A stretch of DNA of 64,000 nucleotides from Tenebrio molitor. Its lineage: Eukaryota > Arthropoda > Insecta > Coleoptera > Tenebrionidae. The stretch spans positions 18,228,001-18,292,000 of the forward strand of contig NC_091050.1 of NCBI RefSeq assembly GCF_963966145.1. The letters run 5' to 3'. The first letter of the stretch is position 1, and each line of letters opens with the position of its first letter. A model generated the notes under the pieces. The model did not search any database, had not been told where the DNA came from, and saw nothing but the letters and a program-made list of their open reading frames with translations. Both the position numbers and the translations under genes were made by a program. This document shows positions 11,147-22,583 of the stretch, piece after piece.

Positions 11147-11490
11147 TTGAAAGTTAATTGCATCCTTTTATCGATCAGAAACTTAAATACAAAGGAAGCA
11201 TTAGTCAATGGAACAAGAATGCGCATCAAATTTATGCATCGTAATGCTATCGATTGCGAAGTTTTAACTGGAACCGCAGGCAATAAGAGAATTTTGATTC
11301 CACGTATAAATTTAACATATTCCTATTTTACCATTTAACTTTCAAAGAACTCAATTTTAAATTATACCTGCATTTGCGATGTCAACAAATAAGTCTCAAA
11401 AACAAACATTAGAAAAAATTGCAATTTTATTGAGACAGCCAGTTTTTACACGTGGTCAATTGACAATTGTACGTCGCAGCAAGTAGAGTT
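11147..11490 (+). pseudogene. PIF1-like helicase C-terminal remnant (Helitron-type)
   Basis: The first frame gives LSIRNLNTKEALVNGTRM, then IDCEVLTGTAGNKRILIPRI, the standard order of the C-terminal half of PIF1/Helitron helicases (LLRNLNxxxGLCNGTR, VLTGxxxGxxVLIPRI). After a frameshift near 11330, a second frame gives PFNFQRTQF, then AFAMSTNKSQKQTLEKI and LRQPVFTRGQLTIV. These are the PFxFKRxQFPxxLAFAMTINKSQGQT and L..PVFSHGQLYVA motifs. Stops at the FxxRxQF block and after the last motif show that the gene is dead. It lies inside the 9656-14187 inverted termini and may be part of the original element. Confidence 0.85.
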
Positions 11491-11987
11491 CGATCATTCA
11501 ATGGTTTGACATTTTATATTTTCGAATATAACGCTCAAGGGCATTTAGCAAACGATGAAAGAGTTTTTACAAAAAAGTAGTTGCCATTTGAAAAAATGAG
11601 GTTTCCGACATTTTTTTCTTATCAATTTTGAAAAATTGCAGTAGGCGTATGAAACAAAAAAAATATCACTAGTAGCGCAAAAGATCGGCCAAATATTTAG
11701 AAATCAATAAATAAAAAGCATTTATTTATTTCCATTTAAAAACTACCTTAAAAACAGGACAAAATCATTGAAATATTTGCTTTTTGAATATATCTTTAAA
11801 AACAGGGCAGAAGTTTTTAATCATTTTCTAAAAAGGTTAGAAACATTAAAGGATGTGATGGTTGGACAGAACATCGTTTATACTTTGGCCTTCCCGAATG
11901 TTATTATACTTTTAAATTTTATATAAGAAATGATAAATAGTTTACCCGGATGGTGAAAATGCATATGGCATTGATTACAAATATGTA

Positions 11988-12398
11988 TACAGGGTGTATC
12001 TGAATTCGACCGACAAATTTTCAGGACAGATTCTGCGATCAAAAATAAGCAAAAAATCTTAATACATATGGGGTCAAAAACGCTTAGTTTGCGAGATAAC
12101 AAACAAAAACGTAAAAACAATTACGATCTGAATTCCTTGGATTTTATGGGGTTATCTGTGCATTGAACATGGGGGCGAAATTTTGACAATTTTTGTAAAT
12201 TGTATATAGCTCGTTTTTATTTTTGTACGTTTCATCAAAAAATTCCACCCGATTCCTTTTGCTGCTGGTAGAACTTTGTAGTCAATTATCTCGCAAACTA
12301 AGCATTTTTGACCCCATATGTATTAAGAGTTTTATGCTTATTTTTGATCATAGAATCTGCCCTGAAAGTTTGTCGGTCGAATTCGGATACACCCTGTA
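11988..12398. mobile_element. 411-bp MITE (TACAGGGTGTATCTGAATTC termini)
   Basis: The left terminus TACAGGGTGTATCTGAATTC continues with GACCGACAAA. The right terminus is 'tttgtcggtcgaattcgg' then 'atacaccctgta'. Pairing extends inward through 'gcgatcaaaaataagc' / 'gcttatttttgatca' and 'catatggggtcaaaaa' / 'tttttgaccccatatg', about 110 bp per arm. No protein is encoded. Confidence 0.85.
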
Positions 12399-12442
12399 TG
12401 AAGATTTCGAGTGAAGCAATTTTAATATATATTTTATCTAAT

Positions 12443-13880
12443 CAGTGACGGCTCGTTAGGGGCGGCAGAGTCGGCCGGGCCGTACCACACATAATTACGA
12501 ATTTTATTTTCATACTTTCTGATAAAAAAATGTTTACGTTATTTTTCTTCAAACACAAATAACAACTTAAATTACAATTTACATTTCTGTCTCGTACCTA
12601 ATTACATTGTACTGTGTACCGTATGTGCTGTAAATACACATATTATGTAGTATAAATACCTAAACGCATCCAGGATAGTTTTAAAAAAAAAAGTGTGTGT
12701 AAATAAAAATCCACTTAATAAACGCAAAATTCTACTAAACATAAATTATGATGTCTGTTCGCCTTCATCGTTTTTTTTTAATTGCCTCAGTTAAGACCAA
12801 TTTAAATTAGATATTGAAGTTAAAGTTATTTTTTCACCATTACAAAAATTAAATGCATACGAATATTTACAAAACTACGACAATAATTGACAAAGCCGTT
12901 CCTAGGCTCCTGCGGCAAGTGTTTATTAAATAGGTAATAAATACATTCGGCCAAGGAAGGGGAAGGGTCGGCCAGTGACGTATTTGCCGAGTGCACACAG
13001 ACTAATCTTTGCACTGCGATTTTGAAACGATGAATACGTTCAGAAGTACGTCCAGCTGTCTCGTCTCACCAATCTTAAGTTATGTTGCTGTAACTTGTAA
13101 CGGATAGCTTAGCTCGTTTCACACAACCCCGGCAAAAGTTAATTTGGCCGATAGCTGTTGCAGCGCTGTGGCGCTGCTAAACTGAGTTTGCTAAGGTAAC
13201 GACAACGGTTGCGCCAATATTTCCATCTCACTTAATTTGGAGTCTATGCAAGTTAATCGACACGATACAAACATCCCGTGACACGATACAAACATCCCGT
13301 AAAACAATGAGTTGTCGCTACCTTATTTATCATCGAGAACCTTAGAGTTTGCGTTTGCGTAGTTTAATTCCTTAATTTCAAATTCACGTCTGCTCCTAAC
13401 CGTTTAACGTATCGTCTTTTGTTTCTGTTTTGTGTGTTTAATCTGTTATTAATTATTATAGTATTATTTAAATTGTGAGTGTAAGTGGTAAGTAGGTAAA
13501 CACACCGACAATGGCAAATGTAAAAGATACCAATGCCGATTTGATTAACTATTTATTGGTAAATAAATTTCATACATTGTCTTATGATGACAAAATATTT
13601 GTGAAGAAATTGCCAGTTCCATAACCCTCAATGGTTGATTTAATACAATCGAAAAGTGGTCATAATCGCGCGTTTTCTAAAACTCTGTACCAGAAAAATA
13701 TATGGTTAACGGGCAGCCAAGTGCACTTGCACTTGTTAGTTTTACTATGTAACATTTTTTTAATTATGAACCTACATTTGTCACGCGGATGCCTATCAAA
13801 AAGTTAAATTGACTAATTAGAGCTTTACCGATCTACCCATGTTCGGCCGACCCATATTCGCGAAACACGAGCCGTCACTG
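12443..13880. mobile_element. Non-autonomous hAT transposon with perfect termini and target duplication
   Basis: The element begins CAGTGACGGCTCGT and ends ACGAGCCGTCACTG, a perfect 14-bp terminal inverted repeat of hAT type. It is flanked on both sides by the identical 8-bp duplication 'tatctaat' (12435-12442 and 13881-13888), the hallmark of hAT insertion. At 1438 bp it is too short for a full transposase and holds only a broken N-terminal piece (13511-13730). The perfect ends suggest a comparatively young insertion. It splits older sub-repeats of the surrounding composite element. Confidence 0.92.
13511..13730 (+). pseudogene. hAT transposase N-terminal fragment (ZMYM/TTF-like)
   Basis: The frame opens ATG (MANVKDTNADLINYLL) and runs 37 codons to a TAA at 13622. 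It resumes in the same frame with NRAFSKTLYQKNIWLTGSQ. The RxF...Y.K..WL pattern resembles the start of the TTF-type zinc-finger region in ZMYM-like hAT transposases. The downstream catalytic RNase H and dimerisation domains are absent, so this is the residue of a deleted transposase that leaves the element dependent on others. Confidence 0.55.
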
Positions 13881-14187
13881 TATCTAATTAACCAATTAAC
13901 TTTATCCTAAATTCTCGAATAACAGGCCGCAATGCTTTGAAATTTTTTGATTTGTCTCGAAATGCAGCACAGCTTCATAACCCAAAAACAAACTTTTTAC
14001 AAATACCTTAAAACAGGCTGAAGTGCCTTGACATTCAGCATAGCCTCATGAGCTGAAGGGAAATTTTAACTTTTTTAATATACCTTAACAACAGGGCAAA
14101 ATTCTTGAGATATTTGCTTTTTGAAATATATCTTTAAAAACAGGGTAAGAAAAAGTGTTGTGTGCTGAAGGGGCCATACTAGTAGTG

Positions 14188-15093
14188 ACAAATTATACGC
14201 CAGACGTTTAAATATTTCCACTGGTAAGACAGAAATTCGGAGGTCCGCCACGGGAAATCAGATACACGGCGTGTCCGAATAAAAATATAACTACTGCGGC
14301 GATTGAGATTTATGCTCTTCCAACGAAGAAGTCAAAGCGACGTGTTTTTCGGTAAGTCCATCAAGAGAAGTCGTTTTATTGTTCCACCAGAACTACTACT
14401 AACGAGATGAGTTGCGTCGTCGACTGTTGACGATTGTTGGGAACTTTCATCTTGAACACTTTTCAAATTTGTAAACAACTTATTTATCAATTTATGTTTA
14501 ACTTTTAAAAATTGTTCCCTCCCTATTTTTAAACTCTTCTCTTTCACCTTGTCATTCCATTAATTTTTCCACATTATTTCTAAAAATATGGATATTCCGT
14601 ATCTCTACAAGCATTAAATATCTTTTCTATTTTTTTTTGCTTGCCATAACTTCTGCAAAAAACTACCGATTGAATGTTTTTTACTTTAGTAAGAATTCAA
14701 GGTCTATTAATTTTGATGACAATTCGGTTAGTTATTTTGAAATTATTCGCAGTTTTGTACAAATTGGGTGTCTAAATAAAAAATATATCTATAATCTATA
14801 ATCGTCCAAGTACGAGTATAAGAGCTTTCTGACAAATTCTACTAAAACTTTTCTTATTATAATAATTATTGTTTTGAAAATTGATTTTAGAACATGGAAC
14901 ATGGAAGTCATGTATGGTTTTGTATACCGATGTCTTTACCCATATTATAGCACTATTCCTTATTCCACATGATTTTGTACTCCTGTGATTCTCATAGTAT
15001 TCCTAAATAACACTCTGTTACATATTTGTTTTCTTTGTCTTTATTTAGGTATGCCATGTTGAACAGCTAGAAAGTACGAGCGAATTTCATTCA
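14188..15093. other. vg intron, includes an unidentified minus-strand frame at 14332-14547
   Basis: The frame at 14332-14547 encodes a 71-residue Lys- and Ser-rich peptide (VKHKLINKLFTNLK, then SSQQSSTVDD) with no recognised family. It has coding-like composition but no clear splice sites, and it may be transposon debris next to the composite element. The rest is AT-rich with nothing recognised. Confidence 0.3.
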
Positions 15094-15153
15094 AAATATG
15101 GGAACAAAATTAACAAGGACTTAAACATCCTTGTTAATTTTGTTCCCATATTT
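15094..15153. repeat. Perfect 26-bp-arm palindrome
   Basis: 'tatgggaacaaaattaacaa' and flanking bases pair perfectly with 'ttgttaattttgttcccata', leaving an 8-bp loop. Arms are 15094-15119 and 15128-15153. Absence of mismatches in non-coding DNA implies recent formation, for instance by template switching or a very young small hairpin element. Confidence 0.85.
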
Positions 15154-15462
15154 TTACCTGATATGTCTATTTTATGTCTATTACATATACAGTGCGAGTG
15201 TAAAGTTAGAAATAACATTTTTGGCAAAGATCTTGGAACAGGTCAGTTTATATTTGTAAACTGTCATCTTTTGACATAGATTGACATTTTTCTTGTTCAA
15301 CCACGGAGAAAGAAACTCAAACATTTTCAATAGTAGTAAATTTAAGTAGATAGGTATAACTGAAAAAGTTTTTCCAAATTAAATTCTCAAAATTCTCAAC
15401 TTCCTGATAACGATATTTAATTTTTTTAAACATTACGACTAACCTGTGGGGCACTTTATCTT

Positions 15463-15627
15463 TACACTGTTTTTCTTTTGGTTTTCCTCTTTTGTCAATT
15501 GTATTTCGCTATTTCTCAAAACCATTTCCTATCTCTATTGAATGTCAAAGTAACGTAAATATGAAATAGTTTTGAGAAATCGTGAAATACAATTGACAAA
15601 AGAGGAAAACCAAAAGAAAAACACTGT
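15463..15627. mobile_element. 165-bp hairpin MITE (ACTGTTTTTCTTTTGG)
   Basis: 'ttttcttttggttttcctct' then 'tttgtcaattgtatttc' on the left is matched by 'gaaatacaattgacaaaaga' and 'ggaaaaccaaaagaaaa' on the right. Arms are about 60 bp and nearly perfect, with a short loop. There is no coding capacity. Confidence 0.8.
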
Positions 15628-15782
15628 AAGTCCTCGATGTCATTGAGATTGATATGTAATTAATATTCTGTATTGCTTTATCGACCGATTTAAGAAATCG
15701 TTCCAAAAAATATAACCTTTAACACCTGTTGCAATTTAAGCATTTTGAATTCCCCTCTTTGCACCGCCACTGGTGGAAATTA

Positions 15783-16255
15783 TTATTTGTCATGGGTCAT
15801 GAAACAGTTTATTATGCCCCTCTGGGTGCATTTATACATTTTAGTCATACCAACAACATTTATTCTCGGCAAGATACCCCTCACCTCATGTATGTCATAA
15901 TTTGCACCATGCTTTTCTACAGCCATCCTTTTAAAACGAGCATTGTCTTCCTTTGAGGAAGAACCTATAAGCAATCCAACTTCGTTGACAGTTTTTAGTT
16001 CAGTTACATTCAGTTGGGATTCGATCGGATTGATCTTCGAATTAATATCAGATTTTACAACAGATACATCTTGATTAGGCTGGGGGCGCCAAGGTCGCCG
16101 GAGTCGCCGCAAGCAACTGAAGTGGTTTTAATTTTTCTTCTTTTATTTGGATAAAGTCAGTTTTTAAAGTCAGGAAAATCGTATTTAAATTTTCAAGGAT
16201 TTCTGAGTGTTTTTCCTCAAGAAAAGAATTTAGACATGCTCGAGGACAAATCATT
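15783..16255 (-). pseudogene. Retroelement ORF1 (gag-like) fragment
   Basis: The minus strand gives two adjoining frames. The upstream one (about 16250-16080) reads MICPRACLNSF and then a Lys/Leu-rich segment, ending in an Ala/Pro-rich stop. The downstream one (16112-15783) contains GSSSKEDNARFKRMAVEKHG and YDIHEVRGILPRINVVGM. The 'SSKEDNxxFK...YDIHEVxGILPRxxVVGM' pattern resembles RRM-like nucleic-acid-binding ORF1 proteins of insect non-LTR retrotransposons as I recall them; the exact clade is uncertain. A frameshift joins the two, so the gene is dead. Confidence 0.5.
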
Positions 16256-17397
16256 TTGCATCTATGTCAAAACTAGATGCTAAATATTTACACCCTTCCT
16301 CTTCAGGAATTGAATTAGTAAAATTAGCAAAAGTATTTCAAAAAAGTGAAACAACAAGAAGATGATAAAAGACGTAGAAGCGAAGCGATGAGGGATATCT
16401 CCAATAGCCGACACCCGCCTCGCAGGAGGCGCGATAAGGTAGCGTTATCAGTCAACAAAGAGTTGTTTCGATTACCGTTGAGAAACAATTTCTTCAAATT
16501 TCTCTTTATATAGAAAACTTAATTTTAAATGAATATGATAGATATTCAGGAAACGAAATGAGGTATCAGATTATTGCAATTTTGTAATTAAAATCAAAAG
16601 CAAACTCACCAAAATTACCCAAAAATAACACAGCCACACACGTCCGATTACAGGCACCATTTGCAAAAATATAACAACATTTAAAACATTCTATGTATCC
16701 CAATAAATAGTTTGCAAATAAATATTTCCAGGGAAATAAGAAAGAAAAGTCAAAGACATGGTCCCACACGTTATTTGACGTAAAGCGACATAAAATCGCC
16801 TCTTAGAAATTCTGGAAATTATGAAAAAAAATAATTGCAAACCTGATCACAATCATTCAGATTTATTATATTTAGCACTGACTAGTAAAAGATGACAAAT
16901 AGTCAAAATCTTTTTTAATATTTAAAATAAATGTGATAAAAGCTGCACCTTTTGAGCCCCCGTATTTTCAAATCTAAAAGATTTATTATTATTTTTAATC
17001 TTTTCTAATAGTACCCAATATTTTAAGATTTCTTAAATTTGGCTAGCGTATTTTGAGGAATTTAAATTTATTTTACTGATAAATCTATACCAAAAAAAAT
17101 ATCATTTACTTGCTTTCTTTTATAAAGAACACTTATTTGTCATTACATTACTTCACTTATTATTATTAAAATTTCCCTCCACCACCCGGCGGCACGGCAA
17201 TTTTGCCGGAGTACATACACTATTACGAATAATACTATCAAGTAATAGTACAGTGCTTATCAACATAATTACCGGCGTCTCGCCTCCACATTTTGACTTT
17301 GTTGTGTTTTTATATTATGTTCTGTGTAAATGTTAAGGAACTTCCTCACGATATGACATGAGTATAATAACATACCTTTTTGAATTTCAACTACTAA
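16256..17397. other. vg intron, AT-rich, nothing firmly recognised
   Basis: A small GC-rich patch at about 16365-16450 and another at 17175-17215 ('ccaccacccggcggcacg') interrupt AT-rich sequence. Neither forms a recognisable gene or RNA. Confidence 0.3.
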
Positions 17398-17870
17398 CTA
17401 AAAAGAGATTGCGGTACTATTCCCGTTGCTGAAATTATAAGTGGCAAAATCGATATATAATTTGTAATTGTCATTTTCCAAACAACTTTCTGGTTTATAA
17501 CAATAATGTGGTTGTGTGTCCTTTAATAAATTGAATTTAACAGCTAAATTCATGTGTACAATTTTAGCGAATATATCATGATCATGACGTTTCTTATATT
17601 CGCTTTGAGCCAAAACGGTGCAAGAAGAAATGATGTTCAGTTCCGCAAATCCTACATTTATCAATGATCGATTGCAAACCGCATACATATGTGTTTTTTA
17701 TAATTTCTTGTATTGATAACACGATCTTGTATTGCAAATATAAAACCCTCAGTCTCAGGGTGAATATTTGATTTCTTAAGCCATGCATGAGAAGCCTGAA
17801 TATTAATTTCTGATTGTTCCAGTTCTTTAAAGTATCTACCATGTAAAGACTTCTGTTTTATATTTGCTAT
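17398..17870 (-). pseudogene. Non-LTR retrotransposon ORF2 C-terminal region (remnant)
   Basis: On the minus strand one frame gives AWLKKSNIHPETEGFIFAIQ and DRVINTRNYKKHIC. A second gives IIDKCRICGTEHH, and the third gives IISSCTVLAQSEYKKRHD followed by IFAKIVHMNLAVKFNLL. Read in order, this is the region after the polymerase domain with a zinc-knuckle-like CxxC...HxxxxC motif and the conserved 'HxxxAKIxHxxLAxKY' tail seen in some insect non-LTR reverse transcriptases. Two frameshifts and a stop show decay. It ends just 3' of vg exon 2 on the vg strand. Confidence 0.7.
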
Positions 17871-18014
17871 AATATAATATTATTATCGTATCCGATCCGT
17901 TAATTAGGTCCACTAGTAAACTATAGAAAAATCTTTCGTGAGCTCTGTGCTGATTTTAGAATAATTTACCTTCCGTGCTACTCCTGCCGTGCAAACTGCA
18001 ATCTTCTTCTTTAC

Positions 18015-18213
18015 CTGGTCTGAGGGGACTGGTTGGGGAGGCGCCTCCCGTCGAACTGACGGAACCCCCCGAACTGTGTGCAGAACCTTGGAGGTAGAGA
18101 CTGTGCCCCGAAACCGGGTGTGAGTCCCCCAACCCTCCGACACTAGCACTAACTGTCCCACTAGAACTGGGCTGGGATAGGGAGTGGGCGTCCTGAAGCC
18201 TCTGTACATTAAA
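18015..18213 (-). CDS. vg: Vestigial, coding exon 2: Ser/Gly-rich segment
   Basis: The acceptor is 'tttttccag' before TTTAATGTAC and the donor is CCAG|GTAAAG. The exon starts in phase 0, directly after the Arg that ends exon 1, giving the junction HQYDR|FNVQRL. This matches fly Vg, where QYERFN is continuous. It encodes residues 49-114: FNVQRLQDAHSL, a Ser/Gly-rich linker (SSSGTVSASVGG, AHSSGGSVSSTGG) and SPLRP. It leaves in phase 1, as required by exon 3. The linker is far shorter than the long low-complexity region of Drosophila Vg. An extra phase-1 exon between here and 4081 cannot be excluded. Confidence 0.92.
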
Positions 18214-20356
18214 CTGGAAAAATAAACAAAAAATAATAAATAAATTCCGAAGCGGTAAATTAAAAAATATATCCTAATATGTTTTTTTTATTTTTACTCT
18301 ATTAACATATACGTTATTTGAAAATTTTACCATTAGAAGAAAATCCGGACTAATCAAATTGTCTAAAATAAATGTGTCACTGTGTAACTGGAAATGCCTG
18401 CAAACTACATTTCGTAAAATTTTGCAAGCATTGGGAAATATTAATTTGCGGTCATCTCATACACATTTAATTAGCCAGAATCTAACAACCGTTTACCACT
18501 ATGATTAACCACCACCTGACTAAGTCCTGACTTATTCAAGATAAGTCAAACTAATCGAATTGTTCCAGGTAGTTCACTCTTTGTACTTTTCTTCATAATT
18601 AACAGATAAACAATTCCGTATCAAAATAATTGAGATAAAGAAAAAATTCTGGTAAATTCGTCCCAGCAACAGGTAAGTTGCGCAATCCTGTTACCTTACT
18701 CTTAACATACAGGATGACGAAATGATGCTGTCATCAACCCATAATTTAGTGTGAAGTTTGCGATCGAACGTACTGAATGATAGGTGGCAATGTAACTAAT
18801 TTAATGAATTTCAAACAAGGCTACCAGCTTAATTTTAATGAAAATTGTTGAAATTAAATGTCAGACGTTAAATATTTTAATGGATTTTTGCGCGAACGTT
18901 TCGTTTTTATTTTGACTGGCACTTTGTCGGCACCTATTAAATTAATCTATGGACATCCGCTTTCCGCATCTTTGGCGAAACTGGTCCCAGGAGGTCCATT
19001 AATGTCGCAACTGTCCCCCACATTTTCAGAATTTATTCTTTCGGACCACACTGTATATCGAAAATATGTTCGTCTCGAAAAGACTTATTGAGATGTTTGA
19101 ACACCTCTGTTACCATTAGATGATTTAGATGAGATAACGGTGAGACTGACATTGCGTGTTGTGCAAGATATTAACTAAATCGCTCCAAAGTTGTTCGTTT
19201 TCAGTGCGCCATCAATTCTGTCGGACACTGTACATTAATAACGTGCGTCCGGATCAGTCGCTCTGAAACATATTTCACGCGATTCAATTAAAAAATTTTG
19301 ACAAACTTGCCGCACTAAGATTCCAATTAAAGCAGAGAAGAATAAATAATTTTTACCGGTTTTGAGCGTTTTCAACGCGACAACCGGTTAATTCTATTAA
19401 CTCACCGTTTGCTGTATAAATTAATTCATAATAAAGCATTCACTGTTTGAAGAGGTTGCTAAAGGCGCGAGCACACGTTGCAGGCAGGTACGCACTGTCG
19501 CGCCGTTCGATTCGCGAGCCTAGACAAGAGTGAATTATAGTAACAATAAAATTACGATAATTATCAGTTAATGTCGTGTATAATTTTATGAGCGGTAGCG
19601 TGTAAAATAATTTTTTCCGTGTGAGCTGTTATTGTAATAATAATCGTGCGTACGTCGGTATTTCAATCACCACCAATAATAAATATGTGGCCGTTATTGT
19701 GCGGAAAGAATGTGTACATCGCTAATAACTAGTTCCTAGCAGCTAATTGTTATTGCAATTTGTAATTAATTTGCCATAATTAGATTTTCTTATTTATTTA
19801 AATGAGAGTAATAAGTTCCAACATTATCTCGGCCAGACCATCGCAAGTCTGGCATAGCGCTTTCGTTCTGAAGACTAAGCATTTGCGTTGCTGTGAAATT
19901 ACCTACAGGAAAAATATCTCCACCGCAATTATTTATGTCAAAACGGTTGCTTTTAGCAATTTCAAGTTCAGGAGTTTCTTCGTTTACCAATTATTGGACA
20001 ATAAAAAAAAAATTAAGAGATTTTTAATACATACATTCTCTTTACTGTAAAAATTTTCCCACATTTTTCACTCTTCTATGTAAAAGAGAACAGTTTTATT
20101 ACAAGGATTTTTACTTCTTTGGTTTACTGACTAGACACTGTTTCTGCCATCCCCATTTTTAAAAGGAACATACTATACTTCCACAGCTATTTATCACTTG
20201 CTCAGTAAAACAAAATTAAAATTAATTCTACGGCTTGTGCACATTTCATAATAAAAGATATAATTTACAAGATGAGACAATGTAATTTAAAAATATGTAA
20301 AAATGCTAGAACTGCTAGAATATTTTCATAGTTTTATTTTCTATTCTGTTATAGTA
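18214..20356. other. vg large intron, right next to exon 2; non-repetitive GC-richer blocks
   Basis: The blocks 18860-19090 and 19240-19700 are unique in this window and richer in CpG ('cgcgccgttcgattcgcgag' near 19500). No protein family was recognised in frames of up to 82 codons. An isolated Su(H)-type TTCCCACA occurs at about 20057, which chance alone can explain. Candidate regulatory DNA only. Confidence 0.3.
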
Positions 20357-20765
20357 ATTATACACCAAGGTAGAGAAGACATTTTTTTAAGCCGAGGTAG
20401 TTTATTCCCCGAGAAGCGAAGCTTAAAATTGTCTTCTCTACCGTGGTGTATATATTATTTTTTTCACTACTAGATAAGTACGTTAAAACCCTTTCTAATA
20501 ATAATTATTAATTAAATTATTTTGTCCGATGCGACGATCCGAGTTCTCATTTTTCAACGGTTGCTATGAAAATTGAAAATCGTCTGTCTACGTTAACCAA
20601 TGAAAATCACAGAAAATCTTTCGTTGCTAGGTGATGGCTGTTCATTATTAACCACTGGTTAATAAAGAACAATTATTAACTAGTAGGAGAGAAATTCTAC
20701 TTCTGGGTTCAGTTCGAGAGTCAATAATGACGCCTTCTAAGACTAGTAGTGAAAAAAATTATAAA
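20357..20765. mobile_element. Two abutting inverted repeats, likely one MITE cluster
   Basis: At 20357-20454 'tacaccaaggtagagaagac' pairs with 'gtcttctctaccgtggtgta'. Immediately to the right, 'attttttt' plus 'cactactag' (20455-20472) pairs with 'ctagtagtg' plus 'aaaaaaat' (20743-20760). The second contains no coding frame. Whether they are two insertions or one compound element cannot be told. Confidence 0.7.
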
Positions 20766-22583
20766 TAGTCAGGCAAGAAAAGTTTGAAAATATTTTGAAG
20801 CATTTTTCAATTGAATTTTTAACTTTAATATTTAATTATCCAGAAAATTGGAATTCTAGGGGGTGAGATACCTATAACGATTTTTTTAGAAAATATTCGA
20901 CACATCTCATTTTTGTACTTGACTGTCTCGAAATTTTTTTGGATGAATGAAAAACTCCGTATATTTTTCTGTTTATAGCTATTTTAGTCTCATCCCATGT
21001 TTTATAGGCCTAGTTCGTGATTGGGATAATATTCCAATTAACGTGTAGCCGTCTTTGCATTTTGTAAAATTGTAAATATCCATAAACGATTGAATAAATT
21101 ATAATAAACTGTCATTTACATAATTGCGTACCTACTTCAGCATCTGCTCATTGATAAACCTTTCCTAATATGCCTAATAGTAATTAATGGTATTTTTACC
21201 TATTACAAATTTTTATTTAATACGTTTTAAATTCATAATGGTGTAGCCCCAAGGTCCCAGTGATGAACACCATGAAATGAATTTTAATCGACTATTTAAT
21301 CGTTCCTGTTAACGTTACCAAGTCTTTTTCTTAATTTTTACCATTCGCAGACATCTGTAACTATCTACAATTTAGCATTTCCATTTACAGTAGAATTAAT
21401 TCTTCTTAAAAAATTGTTAGGCAACTTTCGTCTAATTTATAAAATTCAGTGCAATTGGACCAGAATAAATTCTCACGATCATAATAAATCAGATCCAGGA
21501 AAATTTGTTCTATTTTAAAAATCATTTTTCTTCTAAATTTTTTTTCCAAGCTCAATTAAATAAAAAATATTAATTTAGTTAATTTTTATATATTTGTCTC
21601 TGCAAGGGTTCCCAGGCCCATTATGTTTGGTGGCAATTGGACCAGTGGTTTTGTAAATATTCATAGTTTTATGGAATTTTTTGATTCGCGATAACTTCTG
21701 CAAAAATATACCAATTGAAATATTTCTTTATGGAAAACATTTGTTTTAGCAACGACTTAACTCGCAACTTAATGTCAATCAATTTTGGTATAAGTTCAAT
21801 CAGTTCTTTAGAAAATATGCAAATTTTGCACATACCGGCTGTCTAAATTCTGGTTAAGAGTATAATTACAGTATCAGTGTAGTAGTGCCTTTTGTCACAT
21901 TTGAAATTTAATAACAATTATGAGAAACTGAAGTTGACCTATTCTAACCTGACCAAAAACTTTTTAAATTCTACTTGAAACAAATTTCCAAAAAAATCCT
22001 TAATGATTTACCTAATTTGCCTTTTAAAAATTAGAAAAAGAGTGGGCTGATCTAAACTTGACTTAACCTAACCCAATCTAATTCATTCATTCATTTTTAG
22101 TATTGAAAATTAAAAAAAAAAAAGTGAAAAATATAAATTACCCAAACCTGACTTACTTAATCAGACCCCACCTGTGATGATCTTAATAATAAATTTCAAA
22201 TAATTTACTTCAATGAGAATCACAAATAAAGTAGATAAATTTTTTTACGATTTTGCTAAAAACACTTGAAATGTTAAAAATTCGGTGCCGACAGCCGAGA
22301 AATTGCTTAGATTAAATCACAGCTGTCACTACATAAAATGTTGTTTACCTGGAATCAAATTATTAATGAAGTGTCAATATTTTGTAAGTGGAAAATTAAA
22401 AAATAATGTATTTTATTTTAAGTAATGAATCGTAGATTATTATTTAATTTTTTTCTAGAATGAATTACCGTTAAAGTTTCTCTGTAGATTAATGTTCACT
22501 GTGTAAAACACCACATTCTTGCAAAACTTGTACAAAGATTGAACTCTAACTGGACTTATGCACCAAAAAATATCTTTTATTTT
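20766..22583. other. AT-rich vg intron, nothing recognised
   Basis: No repeat unit, protein motif or RNA signature was seen. There are several homopolymer A/T runs. Confidence 0.35.

Larger units (their letters stand above)
9656..14187. mobile_element. 4.5-kb composite element with long inverted termini and nested insertions
   Basis: The left end (9656-9772) reads through 'agtatggtccctgcagcacac' and two 'accctgtttttaaaggtat' type sub-repeats. The right end (about 14075-14187) is its reverse complement: 'caacagggcaaaattcttga', 'tctttaaaaacagggtaag', then 'gtgtgctgaaggggccatac'. More sub-repeats of the same kind occur at 11735-11830 and 13905-14075, now split by a short inverted-repeat element (11988-12398) and a hAT element (12443-13880). 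A foldback MITE interrupts the left terminus at 9773. Between the termini is a decayed PIF1-like helicase (11147-11490). A helicase with sub-repeat-bearing inverted termini brings Helentron-type elements to mind, but Rep was not found, so the class is undecided. Confidence 0.6.

Noticed and set aside
20057..20064. Isolated Su(H)-type TTCCCACA, also near 38610 and 40073
   Set aside because: An 8-mer with this degeneracy is expected several times in 64 kb, and there are no accompanying sites.
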